This document shows positions 21,752 to 32,573 of a DNA stretch of 64,000 nucleotides, piece after piece; the stretch's first letter is position 1, and each line of letters starts with the position of its first letter. The notes under the pieces were generated by a model, which was not told where the DNA came from, did not search any database, and saw nothing but the letters and a program-made list of their open reading frames with translations. The translations under genes and the position numbers were made by a program. Origin of the DNA: Botrytis cinerea B05.10 (taxonomy: Eukaryota > Ascomycota > Leotiomycetes > Helotiales > Sclerotiniaceae); the NCBI RefSeq assembly GCF_000143535.2, contig NC_037314.1, forward strand, positions 2,852,001-2,916,000, in the 5' to 3' direction.

Positions 21752-22174
21752 CCGTTCACATATGAAATACTTGATATGGATGTTTACTTTGTAGTACGGT
21801 AGAAAGCAGCTCTAGTGGATGCCCTGCATCATCTACTGAATTATTCACTGCCCTAGCATTTGGCATGATAAAACAATTCATGGTTGGTTAACCAAAGACT
21901 TGTTAGTCAATGACATGTAGCTCAGAAAATATCCCGTATTGCCAGAATGGGACGTTTTAAAATCCAAGAATAACGGATTGAGTGTCCTTTGGAGTGTTGA
22001 GAATTAAAGGCCTCTGTGAGATACCCAGCAAACAGTGAATCATTGCATTGCTCCTTCCTGTTACGAAATCCTTGGCTTCAACTTACCAGATCATCAAAAG
22101 TAACAAGCAACACCAAACTAAAAATCTACTCAGGTAACTCTTAAGCTATCACGCTACGATATACTTCTTTCACA

Positions 22175-22594
22175 ATGTCAGACAAAACTTACGAACAAAT
22201 CGTGCTTATTCTTCAAGCAACTCCTTACTACTTGGAGCTTGAACAAATCGAAAAAGACCACCAAGCCACCGTCCAACCTATTCTCCATCAAACAAGCGAA
22301 TTACTACGTGCATTCCGAAAAGAAACTCGAGCTGGTAATGCAAATGGCGCACAAGAGTTTCAATATACTCTCGACCAGAATGTCAAGATTATAGTGGATA
22401 CCTACCAGCGGAATAAGAGGGAATGGAGCAAAGTTATGGCAAGATTGGGAGAGGATATCGGTGGGCTTTTGGGAGAGACTTTAATAGAAGTAGTAAAGGG
22501 AATGAATAAGAGAGAGACATCGTCTGCGGGAAGTGATATGAATTTGCAAAGGGTGCTCATTCAGGTTGCAAGAAGGATGCATTCTGAGGAATGA
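22175..22594 (+). CDS. Small helical hypothetical protein (139 aa)
   Basis: Single exon with its ATG in good context (CACAATGTCAG). The sequence is soluble and helical: an N-terminal YEQIVLILQATPYYLELEQI region, a QPILHQTSELLRAFRKE helix, then an amphipathic segment and a short Ser/Gly linker before RVLIQVARRM. It has no cysteine, signal peptide or membrane segment. I do not recognise the family. It is divergent from the 2EXR gene and shares the region containing the palindromic repeat. A real gene is likely because the start, length and codon use are coherent, but no function can be given. Confidence 0.6.
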   Translation: MSDKTYEQIVLILQATPYYLELEQIEKDHQATVQPILHQTSELLRAFRKETRAGNANGAQEFQYTLDQNVKIIVDTYQRNKREWSKVMARLGEDIGGLLGETLIEVVKGMNKRETSSAGSDMNLQRVLIQVARRMHSEE

Positions 22595-23087
22595 GCCGAT
22601 CATCTCATTTTGAAGAAATGGCAGGAAATTTGACGGTCTTTACAGAGGCCCGGGAACGAAGCTGTTAAATATGTTCAAGTTATTTTCAACAATGAAAGCA
22701 TTTCTTACATTAGTATTGATATAACTCACGAGAATCGGCGTGTAATATTATAGTTTGATTGGATATTCAACGAAAATGAACGTTTGGAATACATACGTTT
22801 AATGCTGAATTTCTGACTTCAAGCTTCTTTATATCATTCACTAATTCGGTTGTCCTCAAGCAAACCCAGCGCAAGTGGGGGGTATATAATTTTCTGGAAC
22901 CTGTCTGTTTCAACACCAAGGCAATGCACTTCACAATTCATGACCACTCAATATTCAAAGCTCAATCAGTCTTTATTTATACAGTGGCAAGTGCCAAATC
23001 TATTCACATACACTGAATACATCTAGATATATATACAAAAGAATCCAAAGATATTCCCCCATTTCATACAAATCATCATCGTCGTAT
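22595..23087. other. Intergenic, nothing recognised
   Basis: About 490 bases of AT-rich DNA between the 3' ends of the small helical gene and the AA9 gene. No coding frame or repeat was recognised. Confidence 0.5.
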
Positions 23088-24117
23088 TTATGCCTCACAC
23101 TCATCATCACCAACCTCAACCGCTGAGCTAGTGGCAGCAGGTGCGGAGGTGGCTGTTATGAGAGTGCTTGGGGCGGAAGTCACAATGGCGGCTACGGAAC
23201 TTGATGGAAGTACTGCACTGGATGAGGCCAGTACGGATGAGGCGACGGAGCTTGAAGCAACTACGGCACTCGATGAAACACCTGCGGCGCTTGATGATGC
23301 AACCGCACTGGAAACAGCAGATGTTGCTACGGCCGTGGCGCTGGCTGCACCCGTAGCTCCACTTCCAGAAGCACCGCATGTTGCAACAGCTCCTCCGGGA
23401 GGTGTGTAGGTAGAGATGTCAAAACCATAGTAGATATCTGGGATATAGATACTTGGGTCGGTAGCATTGTAATCACCTGGAAGCTCGATGGAGGGACCGC
23501 ATGAATCTCCACTGGTACCGGTAATAGAAAGTTGAGCACATCCAATGTACCATTGAGCACCTCCGACAGTCTGGGCGGAGTGAAGAGCAAGCATCTCTGA
23601 ACGAAGCTACGTGATGATATGTTAGTTTATGAAGAAGTATGAAAGGTGAAGATAGAGGATAACTTACCAAGTATTCACCAGATGCCATTCCAGTAGGAAG
23701 GTTGAAAGTATAGCTCATGTTACCAGCATCCATGAGGTTGGAGGCCCAAGTACCATTGACTTCAATGTACTCATCGATCTTGAACCATGAACCAATACCG
23801 GTAGCCATGGACGCATCATCAACGGGGCCAAAAAGATAATGTTGAATGGGTCCTGGATGAGTAGAAGAATCCCATTGAACTGTGATAGCATCTCCCTCGT
23901 TTGCGGCAGTTGTGTTGACACCTGATGGGACAACATTTCCATTGACGTTACAGGTGATGTTATCGGATGCTACATCGAGAACTGGGGAGTTGGAAGGTGG
24001 CATGCGGATGGATACTTGATATCCAGGAGAAACTCCATTGACCCAAAATTGATGGAAATTTTGATGAGCAGTGACTGCTGTGAGGAGGGAAGCGGCGATG
24101 ATTGATTTAGAAAACAT
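23088..24117 (-). CDS. AA9 lytic polysaccharide monooxygenase with Ser/Ala-rich tail
   Basis: Exons 24117-23668 and 23606-23088 encode 322 residues; the intron is 61 nt with a CTAAC branch and GTAAGT donor. A 17-residue signal peptide ends at TAVTA, leaving His18 as the mature N terminus. His18 and His87 (THPGP) form the copper histidine brace. H159 and the axial Tyr170 (AQWYIGCAQ) complete the AA9 active-site pattern. The enzyme would oxidatively cleave cellulose or other beta-1,4 glucans outside the cell. After about residue 232 the protein turns into a Ser/Ala/Val-rich stretch of about 80 residues ending in DDECEA. There is no CBM1 module. The tail may be an O-glycosylated linker. Confidence 0.93.
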
Positions 24118-25884
24118 TTTGATGGAATTTTGTGTGTAGGCGTATGGTGGGAATGAATGTAAAATTTAAAAAAGAGTGTCGTGGATCACAGATCACACTT
24201 TGAAATGAATGTATTTAGAGAAAGTGAAGAGAGTGAAAATAAAGACGACGACGAGCTAACAAGACTGACTTGGAGAGGAAGAATAGAGGAAAGAAAAGCT
24301 GCCATCACGAGAGCCTCTTCAATATATAGAACTGAAAAGCATGCACCACAAATCGATTCGATACATGATGCCAGTCCCCGGAGAATCGCAATAATACCCT
24401 TGTCCGTTTCAGAGAAACAAGATCTTTAGATGAACGTTTCGTTTTACAACCTTGATTTAGCGATCTTCCGTTGGTAGATGTGTGAGATATACGATTCGCA
24501 GATTCTACTCCACATTTTCCGAACGAATAGATAAAAGGAAATAGACGCGCTGTTCAAATTTTGACCATTCTCTCACTCGATAATGTAGTTTTATTTTGAT
24601 ACTGCGACAACGATTACCCAGCCGATCGAATGATTCGTACATTGTTATGTTGGATATTCTTCGAATTGTTCATTCAATCACCTACCTGATACCAACGAAT
24701 GGTGTCTTGTTGATAACTGAACTTCAGCCGCCTTTTCATTTATCTTAATCAGAAGGCTATGCTGCTCGATGTATCGATCAAGTTTAGTTGATGCGAAGAA
24801 CAAGACGTTTCATTCGCATAAGCATGAAGTTCCATGGGCCCAATCCTTGTAAGACTGCGGCCGGCATTAACCCAATATATATATTAAGCCTTCATTTCCT
24901 TTCTACCAAATTCATCTGAAGTCAAGCCCCATTTGGGACAAATGCAATTTATTTGGTGCACCAGTGACTGTGGTTTCCTGATTGGCTTTATAGTCAAAGC
25001 TTGCGAGTTGAAGAGATAGGAAAGAAAGTACTGGACTCGAAAGTATGAAATGGAAGTATAAAATATGGCATTGAAATCATATTGTTTGATAATGACCTTT
25101 GGCATGCATGGTAAATGTACTTCTCGAGTCCTCTTGCATCAATATCATTGGGAGAATGTTGCTTTTCGATGTTCTCATTGTAGTTTCTTGCCGCCGAGAT
25201 CTCAAAATCTTTTTATCGAAAATGAAGGGGTAAAAAATGCAAGGAGCCGAGGCCCCCACAACCCCTTGAAAAACACACTTTAATTTCGTTCCTTTTGGCC
25301 AACTGCTTTCTATGAAACATCTTGGCGCCCCACCACTTTTTGTCCTTGATGACGCCAAATTTAAGTTTGGGGTTTTAGATATACTTTTCTGTGAAGTCAT
25401 CAGAAACCTAAAAGTCAAGGAATATATCTCAAGGCTGATTCGATCAAACAGGCATGCTACCAATCCATTACTTCAGCCCTATCCAGAATACTTACCGGAG
25501 ATATTTGAGCACAGGAAGGAAATCTATCTCTATCAGGTTCCCCTCTATTCAACTCCATGATCCATCATTCAAGCATTAATAATTGGTTGAGTGATTCAAT
25601 GGGAGAACTTCGGTTGCTTCAATAGCAGAGTTGGAATTTGTGCACTACATGAATGTCTTGATTTACCGGTTATTTATGTGATGTCACTTCAAATCTATAC
25701 CTCCTCGACAGGTTGAAGAATCCAATACGTTTTTGAGGCCCATATTTGAAACACTTGTAAAGATGACTGTGGGTATGAGATTACATTGATAGAACGAGGT
25801 CACTTTTTTGAATTACCTGTACATGGAAAACGTTAATCTCTTAGTACGTCTTAGCCTATCATATTCTCATCTCTAAATCCCACC
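24118..25884. other. Upstream region of the AA9 gene and intergenic DNA
   Basis: About 1.8 kb. A TATATA element near 24321-24326 lies about 205 bases upstream of the AA9 start and could be its core promoter. A plus-strand frame at 25312-25560 looks partly protein-like but has no domain, start context or partner exon, and I leave it uncalled. The rest, including the 3' region of the GH28 gene, shows nothing clear. Confidence 0.45.
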
Positions 25885-27258
25885 TCAGCTCAAAGGAGCA
25901 AACGTTCCATTTGCACAATTGATTCCCAGATCTGGATTCAATGTACTCGTAGCATTGATACAGATCACCGTTGGGTTTCTATAATCCTGTGGATAGATCT
26001 CAATATTTTCCAAATTGAAGTTCCTGCAAGAGCTCTCGGTATTGCACTCGATGATAATGGTTTCCGTCTGCTGCAAATTCGGCAATCCAGCATCGTACCA
26101 GCACGGATCTGAAACACAGGTACCATCTCCGGGCTGAAAGGTATTAATTGTTCCTCGAAAGTTTTTCCACGCGAAATCCTCCATGTTGACACTTGCGTTG
26201 TTCGGGCGCCCAGTAATTTGTCCAGGTTCAAGCTGGGTCGCGTTGGACCCTTGATTATAGTATGTTTGGGTAACAAAGATCGGAAATGTAACATTGTACA
26301 CGCGGATATCTTCCCATGTGATGTTTTTTGCGATTCCTTGGCCTCCGATCCAACTCTTGAATCGAGCAGCGTAGACTGCATCAACGACTGTGATATCACG
26401 GAAGTGGATATTTGATACATTGGCGAATGAAGCTTGGTTTTGCCCAAGAGAGCCAATGGACAAGCCATGAGACTGATACCCGATTGTTGCCTTTTCAAAA
26501 AGAACGTTGTGAGAACCAGATTGAACAGCACATGCATCATCTCCATTGTATATAATAGAATCAGATATGTGAACGTTTGTAGCCGTAACACCAAATCCAT
26601 CGGTATTGAATGGGAAACCGTTACTTGTAGAGAAGGAGTCAATGATGCTGTTTTTGACTCGGATGTTGCTTCCCAGAAGTTGAACATTCCATGCTATTGG
26701 CTTGCGTGATTTGAAATAATTCATACCGCCGTTTGTAGTGTTCAGTTGGAAAAGATGTGGTCGATTGGCAAGACCAGTTCCATTTGCGGGATTCGCATCC
26801 CACCATGCTTGGCCATACGAGTTTATCCACCCCGTCGTAACGTCTTTTGATCCTTCATATTGAATCTTGGGACCGGCAAATGCAAACCAGTATAAAGCGG
26901 TGGTATATGTTAGCGCATTCGAGGTTGTGACAAGATTTTGAATATAGGTGATGTTCTGGGGAAGATGAAGATTGCCTTCTTGACGAATGACCACATTTGA
27001 CAAGTTTTTTGCGGAAATTGGGCTGAAGATGTTGTAATCGACACCTTTCTTGAATTCAATAATTGAATTTGAGGAGCACTTTACAAATGCGGCAGCTACC
27101 GCTGGCGAGTCATCGGCTGTTCGGTTTGAGGATTTGTATTTTGAGGGTATTGTGCAGGTCTTTGCTTTTTCATGACCGTTGCCATTGCCATTGCCATTGC
27201 CAGCTTGAGTAAGGACAACCAGTGAAGATATCACGGCAGCGAACTCCAATAACTTCAT
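25885..27258 (-). CDS. GH28 family exo-polygalacturonase-like enzyme
   Basis: A 457-residue single-exon secreted pectinase. A signal peptide of about 19 residues is followed by a Gly-Asn repeat (residues 20-28) encoded by a GGCAAT hexamer tract. The catalytic motifs of the right-handed beta-helix are present. They are NTDG at 218-221, GDD at 239-241 with both aspartates, SHG with H264 at 263-265, and RFK at 299-301. The SHG and RFK variants, instead of GHG and RIK, point to the exo-acting or xylogalacturonan/exo-PG branch rather than endo-polygalacturonase. Several N-glycosylation sites fit secretion. It would remove galacturonate units from pectin and works naturally with the CE12 esterase at 55.5 kb. 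Confidence 0.9.
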   Translation of the reverse strand: MKLLEFAAVISSLVVLTQAGNGNGNGNGHEKAKTCTIPSKYKSSNRTADDSPAVAAAFVKCSSNSIIEFKKGVDYNIFSPISAKNLSNVVIRQEGNLHLPQNITYIQNLVTTSNALTYTTALYWFAFAGPKIQYEGSKDVTTGWINSYGQAWWDANPANGTGLANRPHLFQLNTTNGGMNYFKSRKPIAWNVQLLGSNIRVKNSIIDSFSTSNGFPFNTDGFGVTATNVHISDSIIYNGDDACAVQSGSHNVLFEKATIGYQSHGLSIGSLGQNQASFANVSNIHFRDITVVDAVYAARFKSWIGGQGIAKNITWEDIRVYNVTFPIFVTQTYYNQGSNATQLEPGQITGRPNNASVNMEDFAWKNFRGTINTFQPGDGTCVSDPCWYDAGLPNLQQTETIIIECNTESSCRNFNLENIEIYPQDYRNPTVICINATSTLNPDLGINCANGTFAPLS

Positions 27259-28340
27259 GGTGGAAGTCAGTTAGATTTTCAACTCTCGAGGAATATCACA
27301 CTATGCACACGTTGACTGTGGCAACTGTTTTGAGGGTTCTGATTCTCAGTTTCAACTTGAGATATTGAGAGATTATGCGAAGGCTAATTAACTGCCAGAG
27401 ATGAGTTTCCAACAAAACTTTTCCCACACGCAGGATCAAGTACATTTTATCAGTGTTACACGGAGATTCCGACTCAATTTTCTCTTGATTATCCGGGGTC
27501 TTCAGAGTCCATCCAAGACGAACTGCGGGGTAAAAGTGTTGGCAAACGGAATTTGTTGCTCCATGAAGGAATGCATTTAAAAATGTTCTTCCTGGAAACG
27601 TGAACTTTCTTACACCAGTAGAACTTTCCAAGTCGTCGGTCTCGTAAATATCTGGTCGTTGGTTCTTTTATATATGCCAAGCCAGCCTCAAATGCAGTTA
27701 TGTATAGCTCCCCGCAGCTGACAACGCAACTTTGGGGTAATGTTGTAGATCATTACCCCTATTGGTGGGATTTCTCTCGGATCGGAAGGAAAAATAGAAA
27801 GGAGAGAAGCGGCTAATCATCGTCGTATAGTGATTTTGAGGCAACACAAGAAGGAATTAGATGTGGTTACAGTGTTTCCCCATGCATGAAACCGGATGGG
27901 AAGAAGCTCCATACGCTTCGAGGCCAGTCGAAGGTACATCCTAAGTGTCTAGCATCCTCATCGAACTTCTTGTTAGAGTTATTACCCCTGTCTATTAATT
28001 ATTATGGTGTGCACTGCACACATTGTTGCAAAACCTGTATATCTGCTAGTATGAGACAAAGGGGAAACTCCTTGTGACCCCCACGTTCCCTTCAGTAACA
28101 GAAGATCTCAAAATTGCATGATTGTATAACATCAATACAATATACATATTGCCATAAAACCATGAAATGTGGCTTAGTATAGGAAAACATGAGTCAAGAT
28201 CTTCACGGCATACAAAATCCGCAAAAACTCTGACATGATGATTTTCTCGCAGGCTCTAAAACAAACAGGCTAAATGCCCTTTCGACCCCATAACCAACAA
28301 ATGAAAACAAAGAGGTTCAAAAGCAATACTTATGACTACC
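27259..28340. other. Upstream region of the GH28 gene
   Basis: About 1.1 kb holding the GH28 promoter (see the CreA/TATA entry) and the 3' region of the rhodopsin-like gene. Open frames on minus at 27296-27680 overlap the leader region and show no domain. No repeat or RNA gene was recognised. Confidence 0.45.
27493..27715. promoter_or_regulatory. Possible CreA sites and TATA element upstream of the GH28 gene
   Basis: Three matches to the carbon-repressor consensus SYGGRG lie at 27493-27498 (CCGGGG), 27525-27530 (GCGGGG) and 27710-27715 (GCGGGG on minus). A TATATAAAA element on minus is near 27666-27674. They are 235-460 bases upstream of the start. The motif is short, so chance matches are possible; pectinases of this type are commonly glucose-repressed. 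Confidence 0.3.
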
Positions 28341-29953
28341 TCAAACATTACTCCAAGTCTTACTTGGATCGTTTAGATCCGATTCTTTCACTGAAAAATG
28401 TGTAGTCTTTATAATCGTCTTTGAATCCGACTTGTCGTCGATATTTTTGTCGAACATTTCTATTTGACTACCAGTCAAACTATCGGTACTCGCAGCACCT
28501 CTAACGTGCGTTTCACGTTGTACCAGTCCGTTATTAGGACGCAATTTTAAAACGTCTAGTCCATGTTCTTGGTACGTGGTGTTGTTGAGAATGTCGCTTT
28601 GGCCTTGAGGTTTCCTTTTGCTATCGAGAGTTGAGGAGTAAGGATATCGAGCTGGATGGGTTGATTGCCTGGTCGCGAAATTGAAGAAACCAGGTACTAG
28701 CAGGCGGATAAGAGGAAGAAGATCAGGGACGCAGCCTATAACCAACGCAAGACCAGTCTCGATTTGAGATATGGTGCTGTCAACATTCAATCCCGGGTCA
28801 GGGACATTGGGGTAGAATGCACGGTAAGTGAAAACAAGACGACAGATTCCGATAGCAGTAACACTTGAAAAGAAGTATTAGCTCGTGACAAACACAAAAG
28901 GAGAACAATGATCAATACCCCAAGCCCATGCACAGAATGAAGATTGCTGCAGCCTTTTTCTGTGAATTCATCTTGAGATCCTTTACCATATAGATTGGAA
29001 TGCATAGAACCAACAGGTCTGTCAAAATAGTTAAACCAGCAGTAGACAATATAAAATTGACACCATTGATGCATTTACCACCCGTTATATATTTCCCGTC
29101 TTTGAACCCAGAAGATACAGGCCCATAAGGTCCAATTCCCGGATCTGTGGCATTTGCTTTAATCTGAGCTGCCAAATCCATCTCTGTCGAGTAGAAGTTA
29201 TATGAGAACGGTACACATTGAAACATATCGACAAAAAAGATAGCGATCATAAGGGCGAAATTGATGCATAAGACTGCATATGAGGCGTATCGAACTCTTT
29301 GTCTTATTCCCCCAAGTCGAAGATATAGAAGAATCATGGAGGCCTTGACGAAACCGAGAATCGGATTGTAGCAAAGGGAATCAAACATTGACCATTTCAT
29401 TTCTGTAGATATGTCGATATCAAATTGGACAAGATCTGATGATTTGTAGCCATATTTCGCGTACGATGTTACTAGTGTCCAGGTTAGCATGGTTGGAACC
29501 AAACTTCGTCATTTACACGGTGTTGATAAGCCCTTTCATACTTCTGCAGAAATTATATTCACAGAGCAAATCTTTCGTATGGGAAGAGAAATTACGAAAA
29601 ACAGAGACTTTGAAGGTCTCTAGAGATGTGTGAAAAGAAATACTCACGTCCGTATATAGCGACAGTTTCCACAACAGATAGAACCTATATTTGTCTTAAC
29701 CTCAATTCCAGATGACAACTTTGCTGCTCAATGGTGTCTTACCCAAGCTATACTCATACAGATATCACCTACAAAATCTTTAGCAACTAAGCAGTGTAGA
29801 CCAAAAATCAGAAGACTTACTCCACATCATCAATCCCTTCCATTGTGGTTTTGATACTAACCTTGAGGCTAGACGACCAAAGCAGAAGATTGAGCCAACA
29901 ACCTCAAAAACAACGATAATGACCAAGCATGCGGTGTTCAACTGCTTGACCAT
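28341..29953 (-). CDS. Seven-TM rhodopsin-domain (Pth11-like) membrane protein
   Basis: Five exons encode 423 residues: 29953-29821, 29768-29743, 29684-29648, 29471-28919 and 28863-28341. All junctions keep frame. The first helix is in exon 1 (LVIIVVFEVVGSIFCFG, ending RLASR). Further helices follow, among them NPILGFVKASMILLYLRL, a long loop with extracellular Cys, and VTAIGICRLVFTYR, the typical sixth segment. The final helix leads into a cytoplasmic tail of about 120 polar residues. This is the fungal rhodopsin-domain superfamily that includes Pth11-type surface sensors, although no CFEM domain is present. The G-x-D-D motif normally following helix 1 reads GLMM here, while the +1 frame reads GIDD (see findings). 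The ligand is unknown. Confidence 0.78.
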
Positions 29954-32573
29954 TGTGAAAAACAAAGATGGTACCTCGCAAAAGGTACTCCACTAGACTG
30001 AAGGTTCATCAAGGGGGCTTCGATCAGTTTAGAAAATAAGGTTTGAAAGCGATGGATAATATCATATATTGATGTCTGGACTCTGGTCGCTAATAGAATA
30101 TCTCAGTGAAAGTTCACAAATCTGTTCCTTCGCGCATTTGAATTAGGACCTTCCTGGAGTTCTTAGTAATACTACCCCAATACTACCCCTACATTTTGTG
30201 GTATCGTGCAAGTGCTATTTTGGTCTTCCAGATGCCAGAAAGTGAGGTTCAAAGAGGGCAATACTATCAGGGGTGAGTGCTGGGGAAGTGAGATCTGCAG
30301 GATAAACCCTTGGCCGTTTGAAAACTTCAATCCTACTCAAGAAAAGGCTTATCAAGTGAAGACAGCAAATTAATCCAAGTCCCACTACCGTGCAGAGTTA
30401 GAAGACAACTGCATTTGCCTTGGCTTCCATACCTTTGGCGATTGGGGTGATATTCAACATGCTGGATAGGGATGTTTAACATTAATCATGCCTTGTGTCT
30501 TTGGCTCAAAAACTCTCGGCCGGTTGGCTTACATGATCTGTGAAGCAACACCAACTGAGTATGCATTAGTAGAAGTTAGCCATGATAATTGCACCATCAA
30601 AGCGGACGAGGTGATGGCAGGCGTAATTGGGGGAAGAACAACGGCTGGATGGTGGTTGGATTTGCTCTTGTCGCTCTGACCAATTCCCGTGCTACCCGTT
30701 GATCCTTGCGCGGGGTCCATTGTTGAAGGGACGAGAGGTGCGGGTTGAGAAAGGCCTCAGCGTAGAGAGCGGGAGCTAATTGCGATGTTGTCTCTTAGAC
30801 CCCCCTTAGACCCCCCTTTAGACCCCCTGTTTGTGACACATGGCTTAAGGACATTCATGTAGATGCCAGCCGCCGAAGGCTCACTTTGAACCTGGGATAA
30901 GTGTTATGGGTAGATTAAGCCTACCAAAACTAGCCTAACATAAGTCTATGTCGGTCCCGATGACATTACAAGAATTCGACGTTGTGGAGTACAGTCCGCG
31001 GTGTTTGGATATGTATCGAACGCTTGAGTCTTGATCCTGTATACCACAACAATAATGATGATATCGCACTCAGGACGGCACAGCAAGAGTCAAGGGATTC
31101 TAGGTTCAAGTTTTCTATTAAATTTCATAACAACCATTTGCAGGACGTTGATAAATTTGCACGGACAAAGGCGTTAGAACTTAGCCCAAGCTAAGGGTTC
31201 CGGAAGTACGGAGTATGGAGTACTCTAGTATGTTCACGTCCTCTCGTCCCGACCATTTTATCTTTTCTTTCCTTCATTTGACACTGGGCGAACGGGTTTT
31301 AACACATAAGTGGCTAAACTGTGAGAGATAAGCTTATATTGGCACTTGATACAGCCGAGGTAAGGTTACTAGGAGACTAGTATATAATGTTTTCATGGCC
31401 AAACTCGAGTAGTATTATATGAATCAATTTTGCAGCTACTAATTTACAGATGGCAGGGCACTGCGAATCCTTCTAATAGCAACCAATTGATAGACCCACC
31501 GAAGAAAATTTATGTCTATAAGCCCTGTAGGGTGCGGAAGGAACCCTGAGAGATCCCGACCAATACGATTCAGTTGAATTTATCCACAATCTTAAGTTTT
31601 TGACATCGACCGGCCAGCGCCCCGACTCCTAAGAAGGCTCAATTGCTTGTTTTTATTTCTATTTGAAAAAAGAAGTAGAGTTAAAGCAAATCTAGATTTT
31701 GGGTATCTCAACCGGAATTGGAAGAATGGAGGAACCGTCAACGGAAGAGGCGTTGTCTTCAAAGCATTTGAGGATAATTAATCTCCTCTGCAAGATTGAA
31801 AATTTAATCACACCGCATATGTACGTGCTTACTTGGGATACATCTTTAATATCTTGGGTGCAGATATATATCTTTTGGCACTTCTTCTATTCCACCCTTC
31901 CGGGCCCTCTTTTTTCCCTCTCCTTCATTCTCTTTTCTTTCACCTCGTTCTCAAAAGCACAACCGAGAAATAAACGATCGAGACCAAGTAGGCGGAGCTC
32001 CATTCTATCCCAACGATCTTTGCAGCAACGAGAAAAAACATTTCCACAGAGAACGGACATGTATCCGCCTCCAGATTCTCAAAGTTAAGGTGTTCACGGC
32101 TATCATACCAAATGAATACCTTAAGCCCCGCATATCCATGTTTGTTAATCGATCCGCCGCTCTTTTCTCGCCCCTTCATTCATATGGACACCACCGGTAG
32201 GCAAATACTGCCTTTCATGTGTGGTTGCAATCTATATTCACATACCATTTGATTCTCGGACATGAATTGTCATCATCTGTCACCAAGTATCGATGTTTCC
32301 GCCGTTTCTTGCCGCACTATGAGCCGGTTTATCTCCATTTGGTCTCTACCTTTACCCAACTCGGAACGACTACTCCACACATATCGTGATAATCCACACG
32401 TTTATATTGTTTGATTTTTCTGTCGAATTTCGTCCTCACTATGAAAAGGCAAGTTGATCCCGTCAATTCGTAGGTTCTTTCATTTCATTGCTATTGTAGC
32501 CTTCGTTACTATACCTTCATCATTTCCATTGTTCTGTCATGTCTGAGATTATCTCAGAGTGGTCAAATTCAAG
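29954..32573. other. Long intergenic region
   Basis: About 2.6 kb between divergent genes. It contains an 11-bp triplicate repeat at 30795-30827 (separate entry). A plus-strand frame at 31699-32088 has no recognisable domain. TATA-like words and pyrimidine-rich stretches between 31900 and 32570 suggest the leader of the oxidase gene. No RNA gene was recognised. Confidence 0.5.
30795..30827. repeat. Three tandem copies of TTAGACCCCCC
   Basis: Units lie at 30795-30805, 30806-30816 and 30817-30827, the last with a TTT start. The minus strand therefore has three runs of five or six guanines. It is not the TTAGGG telomere repeat. A fourth G-run for an intramolecular quadruplex is absent nearby. 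Confidence 0.7.

Noticed and set aside
23131..23409. Plus-strand frame of 92 codons over the AA9 tail
   Set aside because: It is the complement of the Ser/Ala-rich coding region, whose repeats keep all frames open.
30795..30827. Possible internal telomere repeat
   Set aside because: The unit is TTAGACCCCCC, not TTAGGG, and only three copies are present.
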